Part shown: positions 1 through 7,356 of the stretch, piece after piece
Numbering within the stretch: the first letter of the stretch is position 1
Layout: the number at the start of each line of letters is the position of its first letter
Notes under the pieces: model-generated
What the model saw: only the letters and a program-made list of their open reading frames with translations
The model's database searches: none
Told to the model about the DNA's origin: nothing
Position numbers and translations under genes: made by a program
From: Campylobacter troglodytis
Lineage (GTDB): Bacteria; Campylobacterota; Campylobacteria; Campylobacterales; Campylobacteraceae
DNA: 55,631 nt
Assembly (NCBI RefSeq): GCF_006864425.1
Contig: NZ_QHLI01000011.1
Span: 1-55,631 of the forward strand
Direction: 5' to 3'

Positions 1-1
1 G

Positions 2-247
2 CTTTTAAAAGACGAAAGACTTATGAAAATCGCCGCAAACTACGGCGTTTCAGTGCCTCAGCTTTGCATTCGCTACTGCTTAGAACTTGGAGTTTGCCCT
101 CTGCCAAAGAGTGCAAATCCTGCCCACATAGCAAGCAACGCTCAGCTTGATTTTAGCATAAGTGAGGCGGATATGGGGGTGCTGAAAGGGCTGGCGTTTA
201 GGGACTACGGCGAACATTCATATTTTCCTGTTTTTAGTGGAAAGTAG
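2..247 (+). CDS. Aldo/keto reductase, C-terminal part (cut by window edge)
   Basis: The reading frame is open from the first bases and ends at a TAG at 245-247, so only about 81 C-terminal residues are present. The segment VSVPQLCIRYCLELGVCPLPKS is the region that closes the (beta/alpha)8 barrel and contacts the NADP(H) adenine ribose in aldo/keto reductases, with the family's 'P.K(S/T)...H...N' pattern (LPKSANPAHIASN). Such enzymes are soluble NADPH-dependent carbonyl reductases; the substrate cannot be told from this end. It precedes a flavodoxin and a carboxymuconolactone decarboxylase-like gene on the same strand, separated by 675 bp of repeats. A decayed relative lies at 29788-30340. The Met at 23 is internal, not the start. 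Confidence 0.85.
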   Translation, partial: LLKDERLMKIAANYGVSVPQLCIRYCLELGVCPLPKSANPAHIASNAQLDFSISEADMGVLKGLAFRDYGEHSYFPVFSGK

Positions 248-336
248 GGGGTTTTGTGTTGCAACGGCTTGTCTTTTTTGCTTCGTGCTTTCGCACTCGC
301 AACCCGTTGGGTGAGTGCTTTTTAGGGAGACGCTTT

Positions 337-356
337 GCAAGGCTTAAAAGCCTTGC
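337..356. terminator. Perfect palindrome after the aldo/keto reductase gene, possible terminator
   Basis: GCAAGGCTTAAAAGCCTTGC can fold into a 9-bp hairpin 90 bp downstream of the aldo/keto reductase stop. There is no clean T-run after it, so termination is uncertain. The identical 20-mer recurs at 30370-30389, just after the aldo/keto reductase pseudogene. Confidence 0.4.
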
Positions 357-792
357 TCCGCTCGTTTCGTTTGCTTCGTGCGGATGAACTTAATTGTTCT
401 ATCCGCACTCGTTTGCTCGTGCAACCCTAAAAATCATCTCAAAATACTTCGCCTTGTCAAATGGTGTTTAAAAAATGGACTTCGTGCGTTAAGCCCCCTC
501 ACTTTTGCTTCGGCTTACGCCTCGCAACCCGTTGGGTGCGGAGGGGTTTGGGGGTGGGTAAATTAAATTTGTGAATTTTACGCAAATTTGCTAAAAAATT
601 CACGCACAAGGTGTGTTTTGAACGAGAGTGTATGAGGTGAAGCATATGCAGACTACGGATTACGGAATATAGAGTACAGATTGTAGAAATTCACGCAGAG
701 CGTGAATTTTTTTGAATGAAAGCGGACAAGGCGAAGTATTTCGAGGCGATTTTTTGCTTCGTGCTTTCGCACTCGCAACTGCAAGCAGAAAA

Positions 793-896
793 GGGTTGTG
801 CAGTGAAAATCGAACAAGGCTAGGTAGTCAAACCTGTCGCCGTGAGATTTTCGCAAACTCCCGCGAAGGCAGCCAAGAGATAACGCCGTTGCAAAG
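793..896 (+). ncRNA. Candidate structured RNA or leader repeat, copy A
   Basis: This ~100-nt segment aligns without gaps over about 85 nt to 51412-51500 upstream of macB. Both can form the same fold. The outer stem is GTGAAAATC (803-811) with GATTTTCGC (846-854). Inside it GGC (818-820) pairs with GCC (839-841), and AGGT (822-825) with ACCT (832-835) around a 6-nt loop. Between copies the outer stem changes G-C to T-A at one pair and G.T to A-T at the next, keeping pairing. It ends 26 nt before the flavodoxin start codon, so a cis-regulatory leader is possible; a dispersed repeat is the alternative. Confidence 0.4.
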
Positions 897-922
897 TAAA
901 GAAAAAAAGAAAGGATAGAAAA

Positions 923-1489
923 ATGAGAATTCTAGTCGCTTATTTCAGTGCTAGCGGCATCACGCGTGAAGTCGCCCAAAAAATCGCAAGTGTAATGAGT
1001 GAAAGCCTAAATTTAAAAGGTGCAAACGCAAATTCACAAGCAAACGCGAATAAAAGCGTAAATTCAAGCACAAACGCCCTAAATTCAGCAATCGAGCTTT
1101 TTGAAATCGCTCCAAAAGTGCCTTACAGCAAGGCTGATTTAGACTGGACGAACGAGCAAAGCCGCACCACGCTTGAATGCAAGGACAAAGCCTCCCGCCC
1201 AGAGCTTGCTAAAATGGCTGACATATCAGGCTTTGACGCCGTTTTTATTGGCTTTCCTGTGTGGTGGTATAATGCACCACATATCATTTTTAGCTTTTTA
1301 GAAAGCACAGATTTTAGTGGAAAAATCATCGTCCCCTTTTGCACGAGCGGGGGCAGCGGCTTAGAGGGCGCACCGCGTGATATGCAAAAATCCGCCCCAA
1401 ATGCGATTTTTAAGCAAGGCAAACGCTTTGATTTTGGCGAAAGCAGAGCAAGCGTGCGAAAATGGCTTGAAAGCTTGAATTTAGGCTGA
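923..1489 (+). CDS. Flavodoxin
   Basis: A 188-residue flavodoxin-fold protein (flavodoxin_4 type), expected to bind FMN and act as a cytoplasmic electron carrier or quinone/NAD(P)H oxidoreductase. The N-terminal MRILVAYFSASGITREVA carries the phosphate-binding loop (S-A-S-G-I-T), and GFPVWWYNAPHIIFSFLES is the typical mid-protein WW-Y-x-P motif. The C-terminal part has the usual CTSGGSG segment. Residues ~33-56 are an Asn/Ser/Ala-rich low-complexity insert (NANSQANANKSVNSS) not typical of the family, rich in AAATTC-type codons. The ATG at 923 has AAAGGA upstream. The carboxymuconolactone decarboxylase-type gene starts 46 bp downstream. A possible structured leader lies just upstream. Confidence 0.88.
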   Translation: MRILVAYFSASGITREVAQKIASVMSESLNLKGANANSQANANKSVNSSTNALNSAIELFEIAPKVPYSKADLDWTNEQSRTTLECKDKASRPELAKMADISGFDAVFIGFPVWWYNAPHIIFSFLESTDFSGKIIVPFCTSGGSGLEGAPRDMQKSAPNAIFKQGKRFDFGESRASVRKWLESLNLG

Positions 1490-1535
1490 TTTAGCATTTT
1501 TTGTTACAATGAGACAAACAACAAAAGGAAGAAAA

Positions 1536-2435
1536 ATGAATGATGAAAATTTTAACTCACGCGAAATCCAAAACGAAGAACGACGTGAATTTGTAAAAAA
1601 TTCAGCAAAGTTTGCGGGCATAGCAATGTTTGCTAGCACCTTGCCCTTAATGGCACAAACGAAAGGAAAGACAATGAACTTAACACCAATAGCACAGGAT
1701 AATTACTCAAAACTTTTTGGCAAGGCGAGAATAGAACTTGCGAAAACCGACCCTGAATTTATAGAAAATTACGCAAATTTCGCCTTTGATGAAGTGTTTG
1801 CACAAAGCACAAAGCTTGATTTGCAAACTCGATTAAAGCTCATTTTAGGCGCACTCGTTGCAGCACAAGGACTGAATGAGTTTAAAACTATGCTTACAGC
1901 TGCACTTAAAAATGGTGTAAATCCTGTGGAAGCAAAAGAAATTTTGTATCAAAGCACACCTTACATAGGTATAGGCAAAAGTATGGATTTCATCATCGCT
2001 TGCAATGAAGTGTTCAAGGCTCAAGGCATAAAAATGCCCCTTGAAGCTCAAAGCACAACAACAAGAGAAAACAGGCAAGAAAAAGGCTTAGAGGTGCAAA
2101 GAAGGTTTTTTGGTGCTGGTATTGATAAAAGTAACGCTACAGCTCGTGCTGATGTAAAGCACATACGCCACTTTTTGAGTGCAAACTGCTTTGGGGATTA
2201 TTACACAAGGGGTGGGCTTGATTTGAAATTCAGGGAGCTTTTAACCTTTGTTATCCTTGCAAGTCTTGGTGGAGCGGATGCACAAGTAAAAGCTCACATA
2301 CAGGGCAATTTAAACATAGGTCATAACAGGGCTTATCTCATCGAAGTTGTAACCGCACTTGTGCCTTACATAGGTTATCCTAGAAGTTTAAATGCGTTGG
2401 CAGCCATAGATGAGCTGACCTTGAAGAAAAAGTAG
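1536..2435 (+). CDS. Tat-exported carboxymuconolactone decarboxylase family protein
   Basis: A 299-residue protein with two carboxymuconolactone decarboxylase (AhpD-like) repeats at about residues 55-150 and 185-290 (LILGALVAAQGLNEFK and LLTFVILASLGGADAQVKAH). The fold is all-helical and is found in decarboxylases and peroxidase partners. The CxxC pair of AhpD is absent, so peroxidase-type chemistry is unlikely; the substrate is unknown. The N-terminus has a twin-arginine motif, ERREFVKNSAKFAGIAMFAS, followed by a hydrophobic stretch and LMAQT, suggesting Tat export to the periplasm. ATG 1536 is chosen because AAGGAAG lies just upstream; the Met at 1509 precedes that site. It probably shares a transcript with the flavodoxin gene 46 bp upstream. 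Confidence 0.82.
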   Translation: MNDENFNSREIQNEERREFVKNSAKFAGIAMFASTLPLMAQTKGKTMNLTPIAQDNYSKLFGKARIELAKTDPEFIENYANFAFDEVFAQSTKLDLQTRLKLILGALVAAQGLNEFKTMLTAALKNGVNPVEAKEILYQSTPYIGIGKSMDFIIACNEVFKAQGIKMPLEAQSTTTRENRQEKGLEVQRRFFGAGIDKSNATARADVKHIRHFLSANCFGDYYTRGGLDLKFRELLTFVILASLGGADAQVKAHIQGNLNIGHNRAYLIEVVTALVPYIGYPRSLNALAAIDELTLKKK

Positions 2436-2482
2436 GATTTTTCATTATATATTAAAGATATATTTTAAAAAGGATTTAAACG

Positions 2483-3748
2483 ATGATGGCGATTCACTCA
2501 TTTTTATACAAACTTTTCAGCCTAAAAGAGGGCGAGTTTAAGCTTTTAATACTCTCTTTTGGCTTTATCTTTGTGCTTTTTAGCTCCTACTCCTTACTTC
2601 GTCCCATAAGAGATGCCCTAGGGCTTACAGGAGGGCAAGATGAGCTAAAATGGCTATTTTTGGCTACTTTTATTTCTTGCATACTATCCTCTCTATTCTT
2701 AATGTGGTTTGCTACTAGGATTAAAAGAAGATTTTATATGGATGGGGTGCTTGTATTTTTTGGCTTAAATTTATTATGCTTTTATCTTGCGATGAGAGGC
2801 ATTGATGCTAAATCAGATGGCTTTATCTGGCTTTGTAGGATCTTTTATGTTTGGGTTAGTGTTTTTAATCTTTTTACCTTTTCTTCTGCTTGGAGTGTAA
2901 TTGCTGATCTTTTTAACAAAGAAGCTAGCAAAAGGCTTTTTGGCATTATAGCTGCTGGGGCAAGTTTGGGTAGCATTGCTGGGGCAGGTTGTGTTGCCTT
3001 TTTGGTTAAGTTTTTGGGGGTAAATAATATCATCTTTATTTCTATGTTACTACTTTTCATAGCCCTTTTGCTTAAAAATTTGATGATAAAAGAGCTTAAA
3101 AATTTTGAATCAGATCTAAGCCGTTTTGACAAAACCATAGGCGCGAAAAATCCATTCGTAGGCTTTTCTTTAATCATCAAAAGCCCTTATTTGCTAGCTT
3201 TATGTGCTTTTATTCTGCTACTTACCAGTGTTTCGACCTTTTTGTATATGGAACAAGCGCGCATTATCAGGGAATTTTTTCCAACCCGCGAGGCAAGAAT
3301 TGCTGCCTTTGCGAATATTGATTTAACCGTGCAAATCTCAGCCCTTATCATACAAATCTTTCTTACCGCTCAAATCGCCAAATTCTTTAAGCTCACTGCT
3401 TTGCTTGGCACACTTGGCTTTGTGGTGTGCGTGGGCTTTGTAGTGCTTGCTTTTACGCATCCAGCGTTTATACCTTTGGCTGTGGTGATGAGTGTAAGGC
3501 GCGTGGGCGAGTATGCCCTTGTAAAGCCCGGCAGAGAAATGCTCTATGTCCCGCTGTCAAGCGATGAAAAATATAAGGCAAAAAGCTTCATAGATACAGT
3601 TGTTTATAGGGGTGGAGATGCTCTTTCAGCTCAGCTTGAAAGCTTGCTGGCAAATATTAGTATAATGCTAGTTTTATTATGTGGGGCTTTGATCTCCTTT
3701 GTGTGGGGGCTTTTGGGCGTGTTTTTAGGAAGAAGATATGAAAGATAG
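2483..3748 (+). CDS. MFS / ATP-ADP translocase-like (Tlc-type) membrane transporter
   Basis: A 421-residue integral membrane protein with about 11-12 hydrophobic segments. SSYSLLRPIRDALGLTGG near residue 35 matches the conserved 'LRP(I/V)RDA' loop after TM1 of the NTP/NDP exchanger (Tlc) family and its free-living bacterial relatives. The nucleotide-exchange role is proven for intracellular parasites; in Campylobacter the substrate is unknown, so I name only the fold. The segment VGEYALVKPGREMLYVPLSSDEKYKAK with a following DTVVYRGGD is also typical of the group. The start is the first of two ATGs after AAAAAGGATTTAAACG. It lies 47 bp after the preceding gene with a TATATT-rich gap that could be a promoter. 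Confidence 0.75.
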   Translation: MMAIHSFLYKLFSLKEGEFKLLILSFGFIFVLFSSYSLLRPIRDALGLTGGQDELKWLFLATFISCILSSLFLMWFATRIKRRFYMDGVLVFFGLNLLCFYLAMRGIDAKSDGFIWLCRIFYVWVSVFNLFTFSSAWSVIADLFNKEASKRLFGIIAAGASLGSIAGAGCVAFLVKFLGVNNIIFISMLLLFIALLLKNLMIKELKNFESDLSRFDKTIGAKNPFVGFSLIIKSPYLLALCAFILLLTSVSTFLYMEQARIIREFFPTREARIAAFANIDLTVQISALIIQIFLTAQIAKFFKLTALLGTLGFVVCVGFVVLAFTHPAFIPLAVVMSVRRVGEYALVKPGREMLYVPLSSDEKYKAKSFIDTVVYRGGDALSAQLESLLANISIMLVLLCGALISFVWGLLGVFLGRRYER

Positions 3749-4246
3749 GCTTTTGAGTTTAAGGACTTATTTTAAGATTGTTTTTAGCTTTAATCCTTGG
3801 CTGAATTTAACAATGTTTAAGCTTTTGCGTGATTTTTTTAGCTTTAATGCCTTTGACAGTGCTTGTTTGAATTTGTAATTTTTCTAAGTTAATGCCTTTG
3901 AATGTGCTTATTTAAATTTATAAATTGATTGAATTTAATGTGTGAATTTTTATGCAAATTTAAATTCAACTGTGTTGTTAAAGCCTCTTTACGCCTGAGT
4001 TTAAAAGGGTTAAAATTGCACATTCAATGCTTTTAAGTCCCTTAAATTTAGGATATAAATTCAAAAACTCTAATTTTTGATAATTTTAAATCTTGCTTTT
4101 TAAATTTAAATCCTATTTAAATTCAAGCTTTTGTAAAATCAAGCCTTCTTAAATTCAAGCTTTCTTAAATTTAAACTTTTTGTAAATTCAAGTTTTTTTA
4201 AATTCAAGCCTAACCGTTTTTTGAATTTAAAAGACAAGTAGGGCTT
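3749..4246. repeat. Gene-free stretch ending in an irregular AAATTCAAGC array
   Basis: No gene is seen. From about 4095 to 4213 seven irregular units of 15-22 bp follow each other, each built round TTAAATTCAAGC or a close variant (for example at 4117-4128, 4149-4160, 4191-4200 and 4209-4218). Spacing and sequence are too irregular for a CRISPR array. The upstream half holds scattered copies of the same word. Both flanking genes point towards this gap, so it may also contain terminators, but I cannot identify a convincing one. Confidence 0.55.
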
Positions 4247-5155
4247 TTAATTTAAAAACCACATAAGCAAGGGCACAGAAACAAAGGTAAAAAGTATGCC
4301 AAAGGCTATGGCACTTACTGCTATGTTTGTATCTAGCCTAGCCTTTATGATTAAGGCACTTGTAAGGGTTGTAGCTGGCATGGAGCTTTGAATGATAAGT
4401 ACTATTGCAGATGGGCTAAGCTCAAATTCAAAGAGCTTTAAAAAAAGAAAAAAGATCAAAGGAGCAAGAAGCATCTTAGAAAAAACAACTATAAAGGTGC
4501 TTGTGCAGCTTTTTTTAATAGCCTTGAAATTAAGTCCAAGCCCTATGGCAAAGAGTGCTACAGGGGTTGAAATAGATCCAAATAAACGCAAAGGCTCAAA
4601 GATAAACTGCGGAAGTTCTATCATCTTACACAAAAAGCCAAGCACCAAGGCTACAAAGGGAGGAAAGACAAACATCTTTTTGACATTTTCCATGAAACTT
4701 ACTCTTTGCTGGCTTGCCAGAGACAAAACAAAGGGCGCAAAAAGAGCCATGGGTATGGTGGTAGCAAGGGCATCAAAGAAGATCACCTCGCTTATTGCCT
4801 GAGGGCTATTAAAAAGTGCTTGGGCTATGGCTATGCCAACTAGGGTATTTCCAAAGGTAGAAAGTAAAAACATACTAACAAGGGTAGCCCTTGAAAAGCC
4901 AAACAGCTTGCCAAGTGCCACACTAAAAAGCCCTGCCAAAAAACAAGAAGAAAATCCCATTAAAATATAAACTATAAACAAGGGATCAAAATTTAAAAAA
5001 TAAGTCCTCTCAAAGATCAAACAAGGCAGGGCAAAAAAAACAGCAAATTCCAAAAATACCCTGCCTTGCTTTTTTTTAAGAAAGCCTATTTTCTTTGCAA
5101 GATAGCCCCCAGCAAGTAGGCTTAGTATGGTAAAAATAGGCACAAAGATAGACAT
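4247..5155 (-). CDS. AEC (auxin efflux carrier) family transporter, copy 1
   Basis: A 302-residue inner-membrane protein with about ten predicted transmembrane helices in the AEC/malonate-transporter layout (two five-helix halves). MSIFVPIFTILSLLAGGYLAKK is the usual first helix, and the second half contains SIVLIIQSSMPAT-like sequence (residues ~250-262) matching the conserved 'ssMP' motif. Bacterial members export or import organic acids; the substrate is not deducible. It is clearly a paralogue of the gene at 25485-26396. In the conserved helix after FGNTL the paralogue reads FIGVP, whereas this copy reads VGIA and is one residue shorter, so a normally conserved proline is lost. ATG 5155 is preceded by AGGAAG. 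Confidence 0.85.
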   Translation of the reverse strand: MSIFVPIFTILSLLAGGYLAKKIGFLKKKQGRVFLEFAVFFALPCLIFERTYFLNFDPLFIVYILMGFSSCFLAGLFSVALGKLFGFSRATLVSMFLLSTFGNTLVGIAIAQALFNSPQAISEVIFFDALATTIPMALFAPFVLSLASQQRVSFMENVKKMFVFPPFVALVLGFLCKMIELPQFIFEPLRLFGSISTPVALFAIGLGLNFKAIKKSCTSTFIVVFSKMLLAPLIFFLFLKLFEFELSPSAIVLIIQSSMPATTLTSALIIKARLDTNIAVSAIAFGILFTFVSVPLLMWFLN

Positions 5156-5306
5156 GAACTTCCTCTTAATATAAGCTTTAAAAATGATAAATAAAAAAGT
5201 CTTAAAAAGAGTTAAAATTCAAGCTAAAATGAGCTTTGTTACAAGAAAGGGGGCGTTTTAACACATAAAAATATGCTTTTGGCATTTGCTTGCATGTAGA
5301 ATATTT

Positions 5307-6265
5307 GGCTAAATTCAACTTAAACCAAAGGATTTTTAAGTTAAATCCTATGAAAAAACAAAGATCCATTCCAAAATTGTCTCAAAAGAAATTTAGGGAA
5401 ATTTTAAGGTATTTTTTACTTCGTCTTTTAGTCTCCTCACTTTGCAAGAATTGATTTAGAGGCGAAAAAATCGCTAGGCTTTGTCAAATTTTAGAGAAAA
5501 GCTTGTGTAAAATTTTCAAAGAAATCCGCATTTTAACTCTTAAAGAGTGCGAGAAGCTTTCTGAAATGAGCTGTGAAATCGAAGATGATGAAGGTTACTT
5601 CGGTGCAAAAATAGTGCGTGGAAAAAGGGAGGGTGTGAGACTGAAAAAACACCTATGTTTTTACTTCGTGTTACACGCTCGTCCCTTTGCGATAAGGAAT
5701 GCTAAAACTCAGGATAGCGTTTATACACAGATCGTAAAACACTACTTGACAAAAGAACTACTGCCTAGGACTTTGCAAATACCCTAAATGCCACAATTTA
5801 CAGCGACAGCTGGAAGGCTTATGGTGGCTTGGTGAATTTGTGTGCAAAGGCACATTATAGAGTGAAACTTAGTACAAAAGAAAAGATGACACACAATAAA
5901 AAGAGACTTTGGGGTAGAAATGAAAACGCAATGTAAGAAGTCCAACACTTACACGCCAAGCGGAATGGGAGAGTCCCGGGCTATTTCCTTACGTTTTCGA
6001 TTCAATTTTAACAATTGTAAACCTCAATGTCAAGGAAAACAAAATGAATGTCCACTGAGTCTGCAAATGGGCGAAATCATATCAATGTGACTGTGAATTT
6101 CTAGGGATTTGCAAAGTTTCGTTTAGAGAAATTTGGGTGAATAAAAAGCGAAAATTTTATCCTTCATTTAAAAGAAACAGAATTAAAATAAAAAATTTGG
6201 AACAAAATTCTCATCAAAATTTATTAAAATTAATAAGAGAAAATCCTGCTAGGTTTAATTGAGCC
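5307..6265 (+). mobile_element. IS1595-like element relic, copy 1 (interrupted)
   Basis: The ends resemble other copies: GGCTAAATTCAACTTAA at the left and TTTAATTGAGCC at the right (6254-6265), i.e. terminal inverted repeats near GGCTCAATTAAACTTAA. The transposase starts near 5351 (MKKQRSIPKLSQKKFREI) and is broken by stops and frameshifts. Recognisable parts are EIEDDEGYFGAK (5571-5610, original DESYFGA of the DDE domain), RNAKTQDSVYTQIV, YSDSWKAYGGLV, and after an insertion NHINVTVNF. Of the four short hairpin-element sites seen in sibling copies only one is filled here (5658-5690). The transposase family assignment (ISXO2/IS1595 DDE) rests on HINGIENFW-type motifs in the siblings. Confidence 0.75.
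5874..6060 (+). mobile_element. Relic of an IS605/IS1341-type (TnpB) element end nested in IS copy 1
   Basis: Within copy 1 the transposase homology stops after RVKLSTK and resumes at about 6060 with the ANG..HIN part. The ~185 bp between contain GCGGAATGGGAGAGTCCCGG (5960-5979), with a small GGGA-GAG-TCCC hairpin, which I recognise as typical of the right end (and omega-RNA region) of IS605-family TnpB elements. A short frame ending WGRNENAM before a stop would fit a TnpB C-terminus only loosely. It is far too short for a whole element, so it is a deletion derivative or small non-autonomous copy. Confidence 0.45.
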
Positions 6266-6461
6266 GAATCTTTTTAAAATAAAAAATTCTTAACCTTCAA
6301 CACAGATTTAAAAAGTATAAATTTAAAAAATGTTAAGCTTGAAATCATTACTTTGTGCTAGTAAGGCTTTGGTTTTTAAAATTTAGCTTCTTTTTAATAA
6401 GGCCTGAATTTAAAGGCAAAATTGGGCAAAATAAAGCAAAATTTGCTCATAAACTTAAAAA

Positions 6462-7310
6462 CACAAGATCTTTTAACAGAATTTTTTCTTATCAATTTAG
6501 GCAAATTTTAATTAAAATTTTGTCCTAAAATTATCATCTTAAAATTATGTTTGCTTTAAATGAAGGATAAAATTTTCTTTTTTAGCTATTAAATTTGGCA
6601 AGTCAAATTTTCGCAAAGCATATTTTGCTTTGTAGTTGCAAGAGCGCGAAGCAAAAACATTCTCTATGCCGTTGATGTGCTTGTGTCTCTTTGCAAACTC
6701 TAATTTGACATGTTTTACCCTATAATGTGCCTTTCTACGCAAAGGGAGGAGCATAGCGTTGTAAAAAATCCACCAAGGCACCGTAGGCTTTGAAGTTTTC
6801 TTGTAATTTTCACACTCGTTAAGCTATGCAAAGTCCCTTATAATAGACAGTAGCACCTTGGCAGAGCAAGTGTTTGAGCGTATAAAAGCTAGCCTAGCGT
6901 TTTAGCAAAACTTTTGCTTACAGTTACAAGTGCATAGTATGCAGTAAAAACATAGATGTTTTCTTGTAAGCTTAACGCCCACGCTTTATCCTTACTCTTT
7001 TAGCTCATTTTGCTCACAGTTACGAGCCCTAATGCGAGGCAAAAAATAACTCTCACGCTCTTCAATTTCACCACTCATTTTCTAAAAAAACTTCGTTTTG
7101 CTGATTTTTTCGCATTCTTTAAGGGTTAAAATGTGAATTTCTCACAAATTGCATTCACACAAACACGAGTTATTTTGCAAATTTGAGCGTCTTTTCGCCT
7201 CTAAATCAATTCCCCAAAAGTTACGAGTGTAACGAAATAAAAAATACTTCGTAATTTCTTAAATTTCTTTTGAGACAATTTGGGAATAAACCATATACTT
7301 GTTTTTCATC
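6462..7310 (-). mobile_element. IS1595-like element relic, copy 2
   Basis: Opposite in orientation to copy 1 and about 200 bp away. On the minus strand the N-terminal start lies near 7310. The segment 6781-6545 gives a continuous reading HYRVKHVKLEFAKRHKHINGIENVF, then LIAKKENFILHLK, the C-terminal part of an IS1595-family transposase. All four short hairpin-element sites appear filled (about 7015-7045, 6905-6940, 6730-6765, 6635-6660). Two of them are read through in frame. The last 190 bp of the transposase end are almost identical to the fragment at 26556-26776, implying recent relationship. Confidence 0.75.
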
Positions 7311-7356
7311 TAACTTTCCATACTTTAAAATGATCTTGTATCAAATTAAAGTATCT

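Larger units (their letters stand above)
248..922. repeat. Gene-free stretch built of dispersed palindromic repeats
   Basis: No credible gene is visible. The stretch holds three copies of a short hairpin element (cores 279-302, 505-527, 754-778; TTGCTTCG...CTCGCAA), two of them followed by CCCGTTGGGT and the third by CTGCAAGCAG. It also holds a perfect 20-bp palindrome (337-356) and a hairpin AAATTCACGC-AGA-GCGTGAATTT (687-709). A segment at 640-690 (GCAGACTACGGATTACGG) is the reverse complement of units repeated at 30580-30960, and 361-560 resembles 29470-29720. Open frames here are translations of repeats. Confidence 0.75.

Noticed and set aside
653-918. Short proteins on both strands upstream of the flavodoxin gene
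   Set aside because: Both are translations of hairpin elements and of the candidate RNA repeat; the similar peptide at 51294-51590 arises from the repeat, not from a gene.
4095-4213. Possible CRISPR array
   Set aside because: Units vary in sequence and in length (about 15-22 bp), there are no unique spacers of constant size, and no cas genes are visible.
5655-5690. Attachment site or integron-like recombination site
   Set aside because: The palindromic word belongs to the dispersed hairpin family and no integrase is present.
5503-5787. Stand-alone hypothetical gene
   Set aside because: The frame is a fragment of the decayed transposase of IS copy 1 (EGYFGAK, VYTQIV motifs).
6545-6781. Intact small transposase gene
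   Set aside because: It is the in-frame C-terminal remainder of an IS1595-like transposase with no N-terminal part in frame and no start signal.
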